In this document: positions 27,101 through 34,844 of the stretch, one piece after another
How positions within the stretch are numbered: the stretch's first letter is position 1
Layout: the number at the start of each line of letters is the position of its first letter
Assembly (NCBI RefSeq): GCF_001874525.1
Contig: NZ_LKAQ01000005.1
Span: forward strand, 181,925-245,924
Origin: Pseudodesulfovibrio hydrargyri
GTDB taxonomy: Bacteria > Desulfobacterota > Desulfovibrionia > Desulfovibrionales > Desulfovibrionaceae
DNA length: 64,000 nucleotides
Direction: 5' to 3'
Translations under genes and position numbers: made by a program
Notes under the pieces: generated by a model
Told to the model about the DNA's origin: nothing
Databases searched by the model: none
Seen by the model: the letters and a program-made list of their open reading frames with translations, nothing else

Positions 27101-27813
27101 CGCTGACCACCCTCAAGGATGTGGACCTGGTGGCCGAGAAGAAGGCGCTCCAGTCCCGCCTGCACCGCCAGCCCACCGAGGAAGAGTTCATCATGTATCT
27201 CAACCATCCGGGCGACGCCATCAAGACCATCGACTTCTGCGAGAAGTTCGGCAACATCAACAACCTGCCCGTGGACATCTGGTTCGAGGGTCTGGAGAAG
27301 GGCGAGGTCCTGGACTTCCAGGGCAACTGCAAGAAGCCGCACCTCATGCGCATCCTGGACATCTCCGAGCCGGACGAGAACGGCATGGCCGTGGTCCGCT
27401 ACGTGCTCGACTCCGAGATCATGAGCCACCAGGTCAAGGTGGCCGAGGCCGAGGCCGGGGGCAAGGACGCCACCGAGATGGCCGATCCGGCCAACGTCTA
27501 CCACGTGGGCTCGCCCAGCAACGGCGACCTGTGGGTCACCCATGTGCGTCCCGGCGACCGCGTCAAGGCGGGCGAGGAGTTGTTCAACATCTCCATCATG
27601 AAGCAGGAGAAGGCGGTCCTGGCGCCGGTCACCGGCATGGTCCGGCGGGTCATCAAGTCCGCCAACTACACCGAGGACAAGAAGATGATCCCGGTGGTGG
27701 AAGGGGAGCTGCTCGTGGAGCTCGGACCCGAGGCGGGCACCTGCCCCACCTGCAAGGTCGACGTGCCCATGGAGGATTGCAACTTCTGCCCCAACTGCGG
27801 CCAGAAACTGTAA
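24103..27813 (+). CDS. pyc: Pyruvate carboxylase (single chain) with C-terminal Zn-ribbon
   Basis: 1236 residues converting pyruvate, HCO3- and ATP to oxaloacetate. In order: biotin carboxylase domain (~20-480, KAEGGGGGRGI ATP-grasp loop, EVNTRLQVEHGITE); carboxyltransferase TIM barrel (~560-870, MTDTTTRDITQSN, metal-site HSHRHYTDG); PYC/tetramerisation region; biotinyl domain ending GEELFNISIMKQEKAVLAP with Lys ~1167. The biotin motif reads IMKQ rather than the usual AMKM. A tail with CPTC...CNFCPNC (Cys 1214, 1217, 1226, 1229, 1232) is an added zinc ribbon. GGAG sits close to a GTG at 24103, with an ATG at 24112 as the alternative start. It is paired with birA upstream and the PEP-synthase-like gene downstream: gluconeogenic and anaplerotic carbon flow. 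Confidence 0.95.
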   Translation: MRFMQPKSFEQVLEEVKGKRILVANRGIPARRICRSITEMFNAKAIMTATDVDKTSPASSGANELLMLGSDPRAYLDQDKIIHEAKANNVVAIHPGWGFCSEDDSFPARCAKEGIIFIGPEQEPMRILGNKVAVRKLAIEQGVPVVPGSEGAVSIPEARKIAQEIGFPVMLKAEGGGGGRGIYEVYQEEDLENAFSKASALAQASFGNPRLYVEKLLTSVRHIEIQVIADQYGNVFCLDERDCTVQRNHQKLIEITPSPWPKFTPELREQLKDYARRLVSSVGYYSLATVEFLVDGDGVPYLIEVNTRLQVEHGITECRYGIDLVEEQIAIAFGAKLRLNEENTKPFQWAMQCRINCEDPQKHFEPNSGRITRYVSPGGQGIRIDSCVGDGYRFPSNYDSAASLLIAYGNSWKKVVALMTRALREYMIGGVKTTIPFHRKIIDHLKFVEADYDTNFVRQNYAELMDYSDREPDSLRLTRLVAEISAQGYNRYVQLGEYRGREDKRVGRFHLAKPPEVSSWFEPRFSRKMDRDAILDTLRTDREAGIIHMTDTTTRDITQSNSGNRFRLAEDRIIGPSLDKCGFFSLENGGGAHFHVAMLANMTYPFSEAAEWNKFAPNTLKQILIRSTNILGYKPQPKNVMRLTGEMINEHYEIIRCFDFLNHVDNMRPFAEVAMTSKRNIFEPAISLSWAKGFTVERYMTVTDEIIHMCSEAAGVTPKQAEKMIILGLKDMGGVCPPRFMRELIGAITKKYPELVIHSHRHYTDGLFVPTMGAAAEAGAHIVDVAIGASVRWYGQGEVLSTAAYIEDEIGLKTHLDKDMIRATNFRLKQIMPYYDRYTAPYFQGIDHDVVRHGMPGGATSSSQEGALKQGYIKLLPYMLKFLEGTRKVVRYHDVTPGSQITWNTAFLAVTGAYKRGGEREVRRLLNMLDVVTLCREDELTDLEREARLDLYRDSNDAFRNLLLGKFGKLPLGFPADWVYQSAFGSGWETAIKERTEASPLTTLKDVDLVAEKKALQSRLHRQPTEEEFIMYLNHPGDAIKTIDFCEKFGNINNLPVDIWFEGLEKGEVLDFQGNCKKPHLMRILDISEPDENGMAVVRYVLDSEIMSHQVKVAEAEAGGKDATEMADPANVYHVGSPSNGDLWVTHVRPGDRVKAGEELFNISIMKQEKAVLAPVTGMVRRVIKSANYTEDKKMIPVVEGELLVELGPEAGTCPTCKVDVPMEDCNFCPNCGQKL

Positions 27814-27890
27814 AAAAATAACACGACCGATTGAATTGGTCTGATCCGGCAGCTCGTCGTTCTATGACGAAGCGATATCCGAAATGAATC

Positions 27891-27928
27891 GGCCGACGCG
27901 CTACAACAGCGCGTCGGCCTTTATTTTT
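27891..27928 (+). terminator. Rho-independent terminator after pyc
   Basis: A perfect 12-bp stem GGCCGACGCGCT/AGCGCGTCGGCC around ACAAC is followed by TTTATTTTTAT. Confidence 0.95.
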
Positions 27929-27970
27929 ATCGATTCAGCAGAATTCAAGAGACATAATCTCAGACGTTTT

Positions 27971-27988
27971 TTGGAGTTTTTGTTGCAA
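27971..27988 (+). promoter_or_regulatory. Possible sigma54 (-24/-12) promoter before the PEP-synthase-like gene
   Basis: TTGGAG-N6-TTGCA has GG (27973-27974) and GC (27985-27986) exactly 10 bases apart, as sigma54 requires. A second near-match (TTGGCAT-N5-TTGGA) starts at 27993. Both lie in the AT-rich 27926-28172 leader (about 250 bases without a gene). No enhancer-binding regulator gene is adjacent. Confidence 0.35.
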
Positions 27989-28172
27989 GTAATTGGCATA
28001 ATGGTTGGACCAATTGTTTCGTTGACGAAGCGGTAATTAACCCTGTAAGCGGAAACTCGAACCGCAGATTTTGATTGTTCTTTTTTGATGATTCAAAATA
28101 GAAAGCGCCGTGGTTTCAGGGTGGGGCGAAGTGAGAAACGTCCGCCCGGCACGGTTATACCAGGAGGAAGAG

Positions 28173-31100
28173 ATGGCCAAAGCCAAAAATGACGCAACGG
28201 ATAAAGCACCGGCGGCCAAAGCCAAGAAACCCGATGCCAAGGTGGAGAGTCTCAAGCAGAAGCTCGTCCTGAACGGCGCCGAAATCAAGAAAATCGGTGA
28301 AGACGCCGAACTGCTAGTCGGCGGCAAGAACTACAATACGGCTATCATCAGCCAGGTGCCAGGCATCCGCGCTCCGGAGTTCCGGGCTATTTCCTCCAAT
28401 GCCTTTCATATCCTTCTGGACGAGACCAAGGTGAACGCCGCCGTGGTCCGGGCCACTGTGGACAAGGAGTACAACAAGATCGACTGGTACTCCGACGCGG
28501 TCAACGAGGACTCCGACTACCTGCAGCACTTTGTCCGCGAGGTGGGCAAGAAGATCCGCGAGGAGTCCAAGAAGCAGTCCGGCACGCCGATCCGCCTGCG
28601 CACCTTCATCAACAACGTGGTCGAGGGCTTTGCCACCTCTCCCGAGGGCATCGACCAGCTGCGCATGCGTTCGGTCCTGGTCCAGTCGGCCATCCTGTCC
28701 GTGGAAATGCCCGAAGAGGTCGGCAAGGAGGTCAAGGCCGCCTACCAGTCCATCTGCAAGGAAGCCGGCCTGGACGACGTGCCCGTGGCCGTGCGTTCCT
28801 CGGCGGCGGGCGAGGACAGCCGCAAGAAGGCCTTTGCCGGTCTGCAGGACACCTACCTTAACATAGTGGGTGAGGAGGAGTGCCTCGAGGCCTACCATTG
28901 GGACTGCGCCTCGGCCTACAACCTGCGCTCCATGACCTACCGCCGCGAGGCCATTCTCGACGCCATCACCAAGGCGGAGAAGACCGGCGACGACTCCATT
29001 GCCGAGACCGCCAAGAAGGAGTGGGCCATCGAGCACACCTCCCTGTCGGTCTGCATCATGCGGATGATCAATCCGGTCATCTCGGGCACGGCGTTCAGCG
29101 CGGACACCGCCACCGGCTGCCGGGGCACGGACCGCAACGATCTCGTGTCCATCGACGCCAGCTACGGCCTGGGCGAGGCGGTCGTCGGCGGCATGGTCAC
29201 CCCGGACAAGTTCTACGTCTTCCAGCGCGACGGCGGCCGCGAAGTGGTCATCCGCTACATGGGCTGCAAGGAAAAGAAGATCGTCTACAAGGAGGATGGC
29301 AGCGGCACCCACGTGGTCAAGGTCGCGGACAACGAGGTCTTCCGCTGGGCCCTGTCCATCGCCCAGGCCGAGACCGTGGCCCAGGGCGTGCGCAACATCT
29401 CCCGGGCCTACGGCGGGATGATCATGGACACCGAGTTCTGCATCGACAAGACCGACCGTCTGTGGTTCGTCCAGGCCCGGCCCGAGACCCGCTGGAACGA
29501 GGACTTCGAGCTCCATCCGCACACTATTTTCATGCGCCGCCTCGAGGTGGACAAGAAGGCCATCGACTCGGCCGAGGTCATCCTGGAAGGCAACGGCGCG
29601 TCCCGCGGCGCGGGCCAGGGTACGGTCAAGTATCTGCGTTCCGCCCTGGAACTGAACAAGATCAACAAGGGCGACATCCTGGCCGCCGATCGCACCGACC
29701 CGGACATGGTTCCGGGCATGCGCATCGCTTCGGCCATCCTGGCCGACGTGGGCGGCGACACCAGCCACGCGGCCATCACCTCGCGCGAGCTGGGCATCCC
29801 GGCCATCATCGGCATCCAGCGCCTGGAGGCCCTGCGCTCCATGGACGGCCAGCAGGTCACCGTGGACGGCTCCCGGGGCAAGGTCTACCGGGGCGAGCTG
29901 CCCCTGGTCGAGGTCGGCGGCGAGATCAACGTCAGCGAGCTGCCCGCCACCAAGACCAAGGTCGGCCTGATCCTGGCCGACGTGGGCCAGGCCCTGTTCC
30001 TGTCCCGCCTGCGCAACGTGCCCGATTTCGAGGTCGGCCTGCTGCGCGCCGAGTTCATGCTCGGCAACATCGGCGTCCACCCCATGGCGCTTGAGGCCTA
30101 CGACAAGGACGCCCTCAACGACCTGGTGGAGGAAAAGCTCCAGGAGATGGACCACCACCTGACCAAGGTCATGAAGGAGCAGCTGGATTCCGGCCTGATC
30201 ACCATGCCGCTGAAACTGCGCGAGTACGTCGGTCTGATCACCGGCCTGGCCCGCGAGATGGAGTCCCTGGCCGAGCAGGAGGGCGCCCGCAGCACGGACG
30301 AGGTCCTGGCCATGCACCGCCGCCTGCGCGAGATGGACCACAAGCTTGACGAGCACATCTCCCACGCCACCGAGCGCCTCGACGTGCTCAAGACCTCCAT
30401 CGACCCCGAGGCCCACGTGGCCGTGGTCCTGGGCTACCACGACATGCTCGAGCCGACCCCGTCGGTCCGAACCGAGGCGTGGAAGATCCGCCAGCAGCAT
30501 GAGAAGACCGTTTCCGAGTACGTGGCCCGCCTCAAGGAGGATCCCGAATTCGTGGCCCACCTCGACAAGATCACCCGCCTGCGCGAGGAAGTGGCTCTCA
30601 AGATGGGCCTGAAGTCCGAGATGGACGAGGTGGCGACCCTGCCCGACCGCATCCGCCGCCTGCTCGAATCGCGCGGCTACACCACCGGCAAGGAGAACTA
30701 CATCCAGACCCTGTCCCAGGGGCTGGCCCTGTTCGCCATGGCCTTCTACGGCTCCAACATCGTCTACCGGACCACCGACTTCAAATCCAACGAGTACCGC
30801 AACTTGCTGGGCGGCTCGCTGTTCGAGGCCCACGAGGACAACCCCATGATCGGCTACCGGGGCGTCTCGCGGAACATCCACGACTGGGAGCTCGAGGCCT
30901 TCAAGCTGGCCCGGGGCATCTACGGCGGCCGGAACCTGTCCATCATGTTCCCGTTCGTGCGTACCCTGGAAGAGGCCCGCTCCATGAAGCGCTACCTCAA
31001 ACAGGTCCACAACCTGGAATCCGGCAAGGACGATCTTAAGGTCATCCTCATGGCAGAGATCCCGAGCAACGCCATCCTGTGCAAGGAATTCCTCAAGGAA

Positions 31101-31763
31101 GTGGACGGGTTCTCCATCGGCTCCAACGACATGACCCAGATGGTCCTGGCCACGGACCGCGACAACGCCAGCCTGCAGCACATCTACGACGAGGAGGACC
31201 CGGCCGTGGTCTGGGCCATTCTGTCCGCCATCTTCGCGGGCCAGAAGGTCGGCAAGAAGGTCGGCTTCTGCGGCCAGGGCGTGTCCAACTCCGTGATCCT
31301 GCGCGGCCTGGTGGCCATCGCGGGCATCGTGTCCGCCTCGGTGGTGCCCGACACCTACCATCAGACCAAGCTGGACATGGCCGAGATCGAGTCCGAGAAC
31401 ATCAAAACCAGCGAACTCGGGGCTTGGCTCAAGAAGCAGCACATGGTCAAGTTGCAGGAGCTGCTGGAAGCCAACAGTTACGGGCACATCCTCAAGAAGT
31501 ACAAGTCTCCCGAGGACTTCATGGAATGGTACGAGGGCGAGCTCGACCGCTTCAGCGAACAGCTGCGCGACCACATGGAGACCCCCAAGGAGGAGTTCTA
31601 CCGCCAGGAGATGGAGCAGTTCCGCGCCACCTTCCACAAGCCGGTCATCTACGCCAGCTGGGACTGGCACAACACCGTGGAGGACGCCATGCACCACGCC
31701 GGTTTCGCGACCTTCGAGGATCAGGAGGCGGCCCTGGAAAAACAGCGCAAGAAGCAGTGGTAG
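28173..31763 (+). CDS. Large PEP synthase / pyruvate phosphate dikinase-like enzyme
   Basis: 1196 residues, about 400 longer than E. coli PpsA. After an Ala/Lys-rich head (residues 1-25) comes the PPDK N-terminal ATP-grasp half (VPVAVRSSAAGEDSRKKAFAGLQDTYLN, SIDASYGLGEAVVGGMV). The swivelling phospho-His domain follows, with GGDTSHAAITSRELGIPA (His532). A TIM-barrel PEP/pyruvate domain is spread over ~640-1070, interrupted by a long helical insert at ~690-860, and ends with MAEIPSNAIL, SIGSNDMTQMVLATDRD and the CGQGVSN catalytic Cys. A ~120-residue charged tail follows. It probably makes PEP from pyruvate next to pyruvate carboxylase. AGGAGG is 5 bases before the ATG. Confidence 0.88.
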   Translation: MAKAKNDATDKAPAAKAKKPDAKVESLKQKLVLNGAEIKKIGEDAELLVGGKNYNTAIISQVPGIRAPEFRAISSNAFHILLDETKVNAAVVRATVDKEYNKIDWYSDAVNEDSDYLQHFVREVGKKIREESKKQSGTPIRLRTFINNVVEGFATSPEGIDQLRMRSVLVQSAILSVEMPEEVGKEVKAAYQSICKEAGLDDVPVAVRSSAAGEDSRKKAFAGLQDTYLNIVGEEECLEAYHWDCASAYNLRSMTYRREAILDAITKAEKTGDDSIAETAKKEWAIEHTSLSVCIMRMINPVISGTAFSADTATGCRGTDRNDLVSIDASYGLGEAVVGGMVTPDKFYVFQRDGGREVVIRYMGCKEKKIVYKEDGSGTHVVKVADNEVFRWALSIAQAETVAQGVRNISRAYGGMIMDTEFCIDKTDRLWFVQARPETRWNEDFELHPHTIFMRRLEVDKKAIDSAEVILEGNGASRGAGQGTVKYLRSALELNKINKGDILAADRTDPDMVPGMRIASAILADVGGDTSHAAITSRELGIPAIIGIQRLEALRSMDGQQVTVDGSRGKVYRGELPLVEVGGEINVSELPATKTKVGLILADVGQALFLSRLRNVPDFEVGLLRAEFMLGNIGVHPMALEAYDKDALNDLVEEKLQEMDHHLTKVMKEQLDSGLITMPLKLREYVGLITGLAREMESLAEQEGARSTDEVLAMHRRLREMDHKLDEHISHATERLDVLKTSIDPEAHVAVVLGYHDMLEPTPSVRTEAWKIRQQHEKTVSEYVARLKEDPEFVAHLDKITRLREEVALKMGLKSEMDEVATLPDRIRRLLESRGYTTGKENYIQTLSQGLALFAMAFYGSNIVYRTTDFKSNEYRNLLGGSLFEAHEDNPMIGYRGVSRNIHDWELEAFKLARGIYGGRNLSIMFPFVRTLEEARSMKRYLKQVHNLESGKDDLKVILMAEIPSNAILCKEFLKEVDGFSIGSNDMTQMVLATDRDNASLQHIYDEEDPAVVWAILSAIFAGQKVGKKVGFCGQGVSNSVILRGLVAIAGIVSASVVPDTYHQTKLDMAEIESENIKTSELGAWLKKQHMVKLQELLEANSYGHILKKYKSPEDFMEWYEGELDRFSEQLRDHMETPKEEFYRQEMEQFRATFHKPVIYASWDWHNTVEDAMHHAGFATFEDQEAALEKQRKKQW

Positions 31764-31786
31764 CCACTGCATGAAGGCAATAAAAA

Positions 31787-31822
31787 AAGGCCCCGACCGC
31801 TCAGGTCGGGGCCTTTTCATTT
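31787..31822 (+). terminator. Rho-independent terminator after the PEP-synthase-like gene
   Basis: A 12-bp stem AAGGCCCCGACC/GGTCGGGGCCTT with loop GCTCA is followed by TTCATTTG; A-rich flanks make it bidirectional, also serving the minus-strand gene at 31836. Confidence 0.9.
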
Positions 31823-31835
31823 GTTCTGCAAAGGG

Positions 31836-32135
31836 TCAGGCGATCTTGTCGGTGATGGATCCGATGCCGGTCTCGGCCGCCATCTGGTGCATGGTCTGCT
31901 GGATGTCCACGTCCGTGCCGGTGGAGGAGAAGTCCGTGCCCGCGCCGAGGTAATCGTCGGTCCGGGAGGCGACCTCCAGGCCCGCCACGGTTTGTTCGCG
32001 GTTGTCCATGCCTCCCGTGGGATTGATGCCCGAGCCGATCTCGTCGGCGTAGTTGTTGAGGGACTCCGGGCCGAGCAGCTGGTTGTCCATGCTCATGCTC
32101 TGGATCGTGTCCATGGATATGCTGATGTCCGACAT
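31836..32135 (-). CDS. Small protein of unknown function
   Basis: 99 residues from an ATG with GGAGGC just upstream; the frame runs 14 codons further without a site. Acidic, Met/Ser/Thr/Gly-rich (MSDISISMDTIQSMSMDNQ), with no Cys, membrane segment or recognised domain. The low-complexity composition is reminiscent of secreted or structural small proteins, but nothing proves that. It lies beside the FlaG-like gene on the same strand, ~147 bases downstream of it. Confidence 0.5.
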   Translation of the reverse strand: MSDISISMDTIQSMSMDNQLLGPESLNNYADEIGSGINPTGGMDNREQTVAGLEVASRTDDYLGAGTDFSSTGTDVDIQQTMHQMAAETGIGSITDKIA

Positions 32136-32208
32136 GGGCGCCTCCGTTGTTGGGCAGTGTACCACTAGACTATGCACGAGCCCGAACTGGTTGGCAACCC
32201 CATGAGAA

Positions 32209-32252
32209 ATGGGCGCGTCAGCGCCAAAGACGCCCCCGGCCGCAAGGCTGGG
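32209..32252. repeat. Part of a dispersed intergenic repeat-like phrase
   Basis: The phrase ATGGGCGCGTCAG..GCCAAAGA recurs in looser form at 40241-40269 (ATGGGCGCGACAG..GGCGCAAAGGA). Both copies are intergenic. Similar GC-rich phrases are, as I remember, common between genes in Desulfovibrio; a genome-wide count would confirm or dismiss this. Confidence 0.3.
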
Positions 32253-32281
32253 ACGCGATCCATGGCTGCGTGCGAATCGGC

Positions 32282-32671
32282 TCAGGACATCTTGTCCAGG
32301 AACCCCTGTCCGAGACTCTTCAGGGACTTGGTCAACTTGAGCAGGTCGTCCTCCGGAATCTTGCGGATGGTCTTCCCGTCAGAATCGATGATCTCCACCT
32401 GAATCGTGTCGTTGTTCTCCAGGATGTTGAACTTCAGCTTGATGTTCTTGGACTCGAGATGCTCCTCGGCCTCGGCTATCAAGGTGTTCAGTTCCTCCCG
32501 GGTGGGGGTGCCGGATTGCCCGTCCGACTGCGCCTCATCCTGCGCCATGACCATGTCATCGCGCCGGACCGAGCCGTCCGGAACGGGCGGCTTGTGCACG
32601 GCCTTGGCCGGAACAACGCTCTCCGAGCGCAGCTCTTGCTTCATGTCGATGTTCATCATGGGGATATTCAT
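32282..32671 (-). CDS. flaG: FlaG-family flagellar protein
   Basis: 129 residues. The C-terminal ~70 residues carry the FlaG pattern LKFNILENNDTIQVEIIDSDGKTIRKIPEDDLLKL, preceded by a helical segment EELNTLIAEAEEHLESKN. FlaG proteins influence filament length or assembly in polar flagella; the exact role is unclear. A GGGAGGGAG site precedes the ATG at 32671. It lies divergently next to a flagellar FapA/Mot block, which supports the call. Confidence 0.8.
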   Translation of the reverse strand: MNIPMMNIDMKQELRSESVVPAKAVHKPPVPDGSVRRDDMVMAQDEAQSDGQSGTPTREELNTLIAEAEEHLESKNIKLKFNILENNDTIQVEIIDSDGKTIRKIPEDDLLKLTKSLKSLGQGFLDKMS

Positions 32672-32793
32672 GGTCTCCCTCCCTGGTGTTGCACGAATCA
32701 TCCCAACCCAATATGTCTCTTACGATCAATATCGGCCTGATCGTCGTTTTCTTTAGGGTGAGGCAATATTTGGTTTCAAGTATTGTGACGGGT

Positions 32794-32832
32794 GCGCAAA
32801 AGTTGATAATCATTGACGCAAAGTCGATAATT
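32794..32832. repeat. Two-copy direct repeat upstream of the FapA-like gene
   Basis: GCAAAAGTTGATAAT (near 32796) and GCAAAGTCGATAAT (near 32818) repeat at ~22-base spacing in the AT-rich divergent region between flaG and the FapA/mot block. The second copy contains GTCGATAA, close to the sigma28 -10 box GCCGATAA, but no good TAAA -35 box lies 15 bases before it. Confidence 0.4.
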
Positions 32833-32948
32833 CAATACGATCCGAAAGTATTGAATCAGGCTTGTAACAGGTCGGTTTGCTTGAGTCTTCATGGCGGCCC
32901 AATGCACCCTTGGGCGGTCGGTTTTCCATCAAATTCTCCAGAGGGGCA

Positions 32949-34067
32949 ATGCCGTTTTTCCTGAAACACTACTTCGACCCCGACTGGGACCCGGCCAAGC
33001 TCACGCCGGAAGAGCAGGCGGACGGAAGCGTGGACCATCACGAGCGCCAGTTTGTCGTGAATGTGGCTGCCGGCGACCTCATCGCCGAATGGATTCCGGT
33101 GGAAGAGGCGGGCGATGACCTGGACGAACGGTTCGTCTCCGAGGAAAAATCCTTTCCCGCGGGCAAGGGCACGGGCATCAAGAGGGAGTTTCCGGACAAG
33201 CTTTTTGCTGCCGTGGACGGCTACGTCTGCTACAAAGAGGGGAGGATTCTCGTCCGCAATCCGCTGACGGTCCACTCCGACATCGATTATCATACCGGCA
33301 ACGTGAATTTCGTGGGCAATGTGGTGGTCGAAGGGTCCGTGCGAAGCGGCTTCTCCATCGAGGCCACGGACGTGCGGGTCAATGCCCAGGTGGACGGGGC
33401 GACCATCAAGGCCCGGGGTGGTCTGGACTGCCGGGGCGGGGTCAAGGGCGGCCGGAAGGCGCTGCTCAAGGCCGGAAAGGACATGAAGCTGGCCTTTTGC
33501 GAATTCGCGACCCTGTTGTCGGGCGGCGACATCATGATCAAGGGCGCGCTGATGCACAGCGAGGTCTACGCGGGCAAGCGGCTGGCCGTGGGCGGACGGC
33601 TCACCGGCGGGAACATCTGCGCCTACAATTACATCTACGTGGGCGAACAGCTGGGCGGAGGCATGGACACCGATACCTCCCTGATCCTGGGGTACAAACC
33701 GTCGCTGCTCTTCGCGGACCAGCGCTACAACGTACGGATCAAGACCTTGCACGAGGACATCGCCTCCTATGAAAAGGCCTTGAACAAGGGCGAGGAATTC
33801 AAGGCCGAATACCAGCCCCGGCTCGAGTCGGCCCGCAGGGAGCTGGATCTACTCAAGGATTTGAAGGTCAAGCTGTGGGACGGCATCTACGCCACCGAAC
33901 GGCTGGACGACTGCCGGGTTCTTGTACCGGGCGTGGTCAAGCCAGGCGTGGAAATCTGCATCGGTTCCGCATATTATAGAGTGGATGATTTTTTGGAAGA
34001 TGTCTTTTTCTATTATGACAACGGTGAAGTCAAGATTGGCGCTTCAGCAGCAAAAAGCAAGAAATAA
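32949..34067 (+). CDS. FapA/DUF342-domain protein
   Basis: 372 residues. The N-terminal ~120 residues are charged; residues ~125-270 form the Gly/Val-rich beta-helical DUF342/FapA repeat (VNFVGNVVVEGSVRSGFSIEATDVRV, GGLDCRGGVKGG, GALMHSEVYAGKRLAVGGRLTGG). Then comes a coiled-coil segment at 280-340 and a short beta C-terminus. FapA-type proteins are linked to flagellar placement and polarity in Vibrio-type systems. The ATG at 32949 follows AGAGGGGC. It is directly followed (3 bases) by the motA gene, supporting a motor or placement role. Confidence 0.8.
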   Translation: MPFFLKHYFDPDWDPAKLTPEEQADGSVDHHERQFVVNVAAGDLIAEWIPVEEAGDDLDERFVSEEKSFPAGKGTGIKREFPDKLFAAVDGYVCYKEGRILVRNPLTVHSDIDYHTGNVNFVGNVVVEGSVRSGFSIEATDVRVNAQVDGATIKARGGLDCRGGVKGGRKALLKAGKDMKLAFCEFATLLSGGDIMIKGALMHSEVYAGKRLAVGGRLTGGNICAYNYIYVGEQLGGGMDTDTSLILGYKPSLLFADQRYNVRIKTLHEDIASYEKALNKGEEFKAEYQPRLESARRELDLLKDLKVKLWDGIYATERLDDCRVLVPGVVKPGVEICIGSAYYRVDDFLEDVFFYYDNGEVKIGASAAKSKK

Positions 34068-34070
34068 CAT

Positions 34071-34823
34071 ATGGATATCGCAACTCTTATCGGCCTGGTC
34101 GGGGCCTTTGCCCTGGTCATCACAACCATTTTCATGGGCGGCAACGCGGCGGGTTTCATCGACATTCCCTCGGTGGTGGTCGTCATCGGCGGTACCTTTG
34201 CCGTTACCTTTATCATGTTTCCGATGGGCGTGGTCATCAACGCCTTCAAGGTCGGCATGAAGACCCTCCTGTTCAAGTCGTCCGACCCTCAGGATATCAT
34301 CCGACTGATAACCTCCCTGTCCGACACGGCCCGCAAGGAAAGCCTGGTCGCCCTGGAAAAGGTCAACATCGACGATCCATTCCTGAAAAAGGGCGTGATG
34401 CTGGTTGTGGACGGCTCCAGCGAAGGGCTGGTCCGTTCGGTCATGGAGATCGAACTGGAATTCATGAAACAACGCCACCGGCAGGGGCAGGCCGTTTTCA
34501 AGGGCATGGGCACCATGGCACCGGCCTTCGGCATGATCGGCACCCTCATCGGCCTCGTCAACATGCTCTCCAACCTGTCCGACCCTTCGTCCATCGGCCC
34601 GGCCATGGCCGTGGCCCTGCTGACCACCTTCTACGGGGCCATCATGGCCAACGTCATGTTCCTGCCCATGGCCACCAAGCTGGAGGAGCGGTCCGCCGAG
34701 GACGTCCTGTTCATGCAGATCATGATCGAGGGCGTCTCCTCCCTGCAGCGCGGCGACCACCCGTCGGTGGTCAAGGAAAAGCTGCAGGCATTCCTGTCCC
34801 CGGCCCTGCGCGAAGCGACCTAG
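34071..34823 (+). CDS. motA: MotA/PomA-type flagellar stator subunit
   Basis: 250 residues with four TM segments: TM1-TM2 near the N-terminus (ATLIGLVGAFALVITTIF, VVVVIGGTFAVTFIMF), a cytoplasmic torque loop at ~60-150 with charged residues (RHRQGQAVFKGMG), then TM3-TM4 (MAPAFGMIGTLIGLVNML, AVALLTTFYGAIMANVMFLPMA). The TM3/TM4 motif is that of PomA/MotA ion-channel units. Paired with two MotB-like genes, it forms the membrane stator that turns ion flow into flagellar rotation. Ion type is inferred from the MotB partners. Confidence 0.93.
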   Translation: MDIATLIGLVGAFALVITTIFMGGNAAGFIDIPSVVVVIGGTFAVTFIMFPMGVVINAFKVGMKTLLFKSSDPQDIIRLITSLSDTARKESLVALEKVNIDDPFLKKGVMLVVDGSSEGLVRSVMEIELEFMKQRHRQGQAVFKGMGTMAPAFGMIGTLIGLVNMLSNLSDPSSIGPAMAVALLTTFYGAIMANVMFLPMATKLEERSAEDVLFMQIMIEGVSSLQRGDHPSVVKEKLQAFLSPALREAT

Positions 34824-34844
34824 TATACGATACTCGGAGAAGCC

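Noticed and set aside
23116..27543. Very long open frame (1475 codons) on the minus strand opposite pyc
   Set aside because: It mirrors the strong GC bias in third positions of pyc; the plus-strand protein is fully recognised and the antisense product is low-complexity His/Gly/Leu-rich.
28314..31820. 1168-codon open frame opposite the PEP-synthase-like gene
   Set aside because: Same reason: a codon-bias shadow of a recognised enzyme, with no ribosome site or domain.
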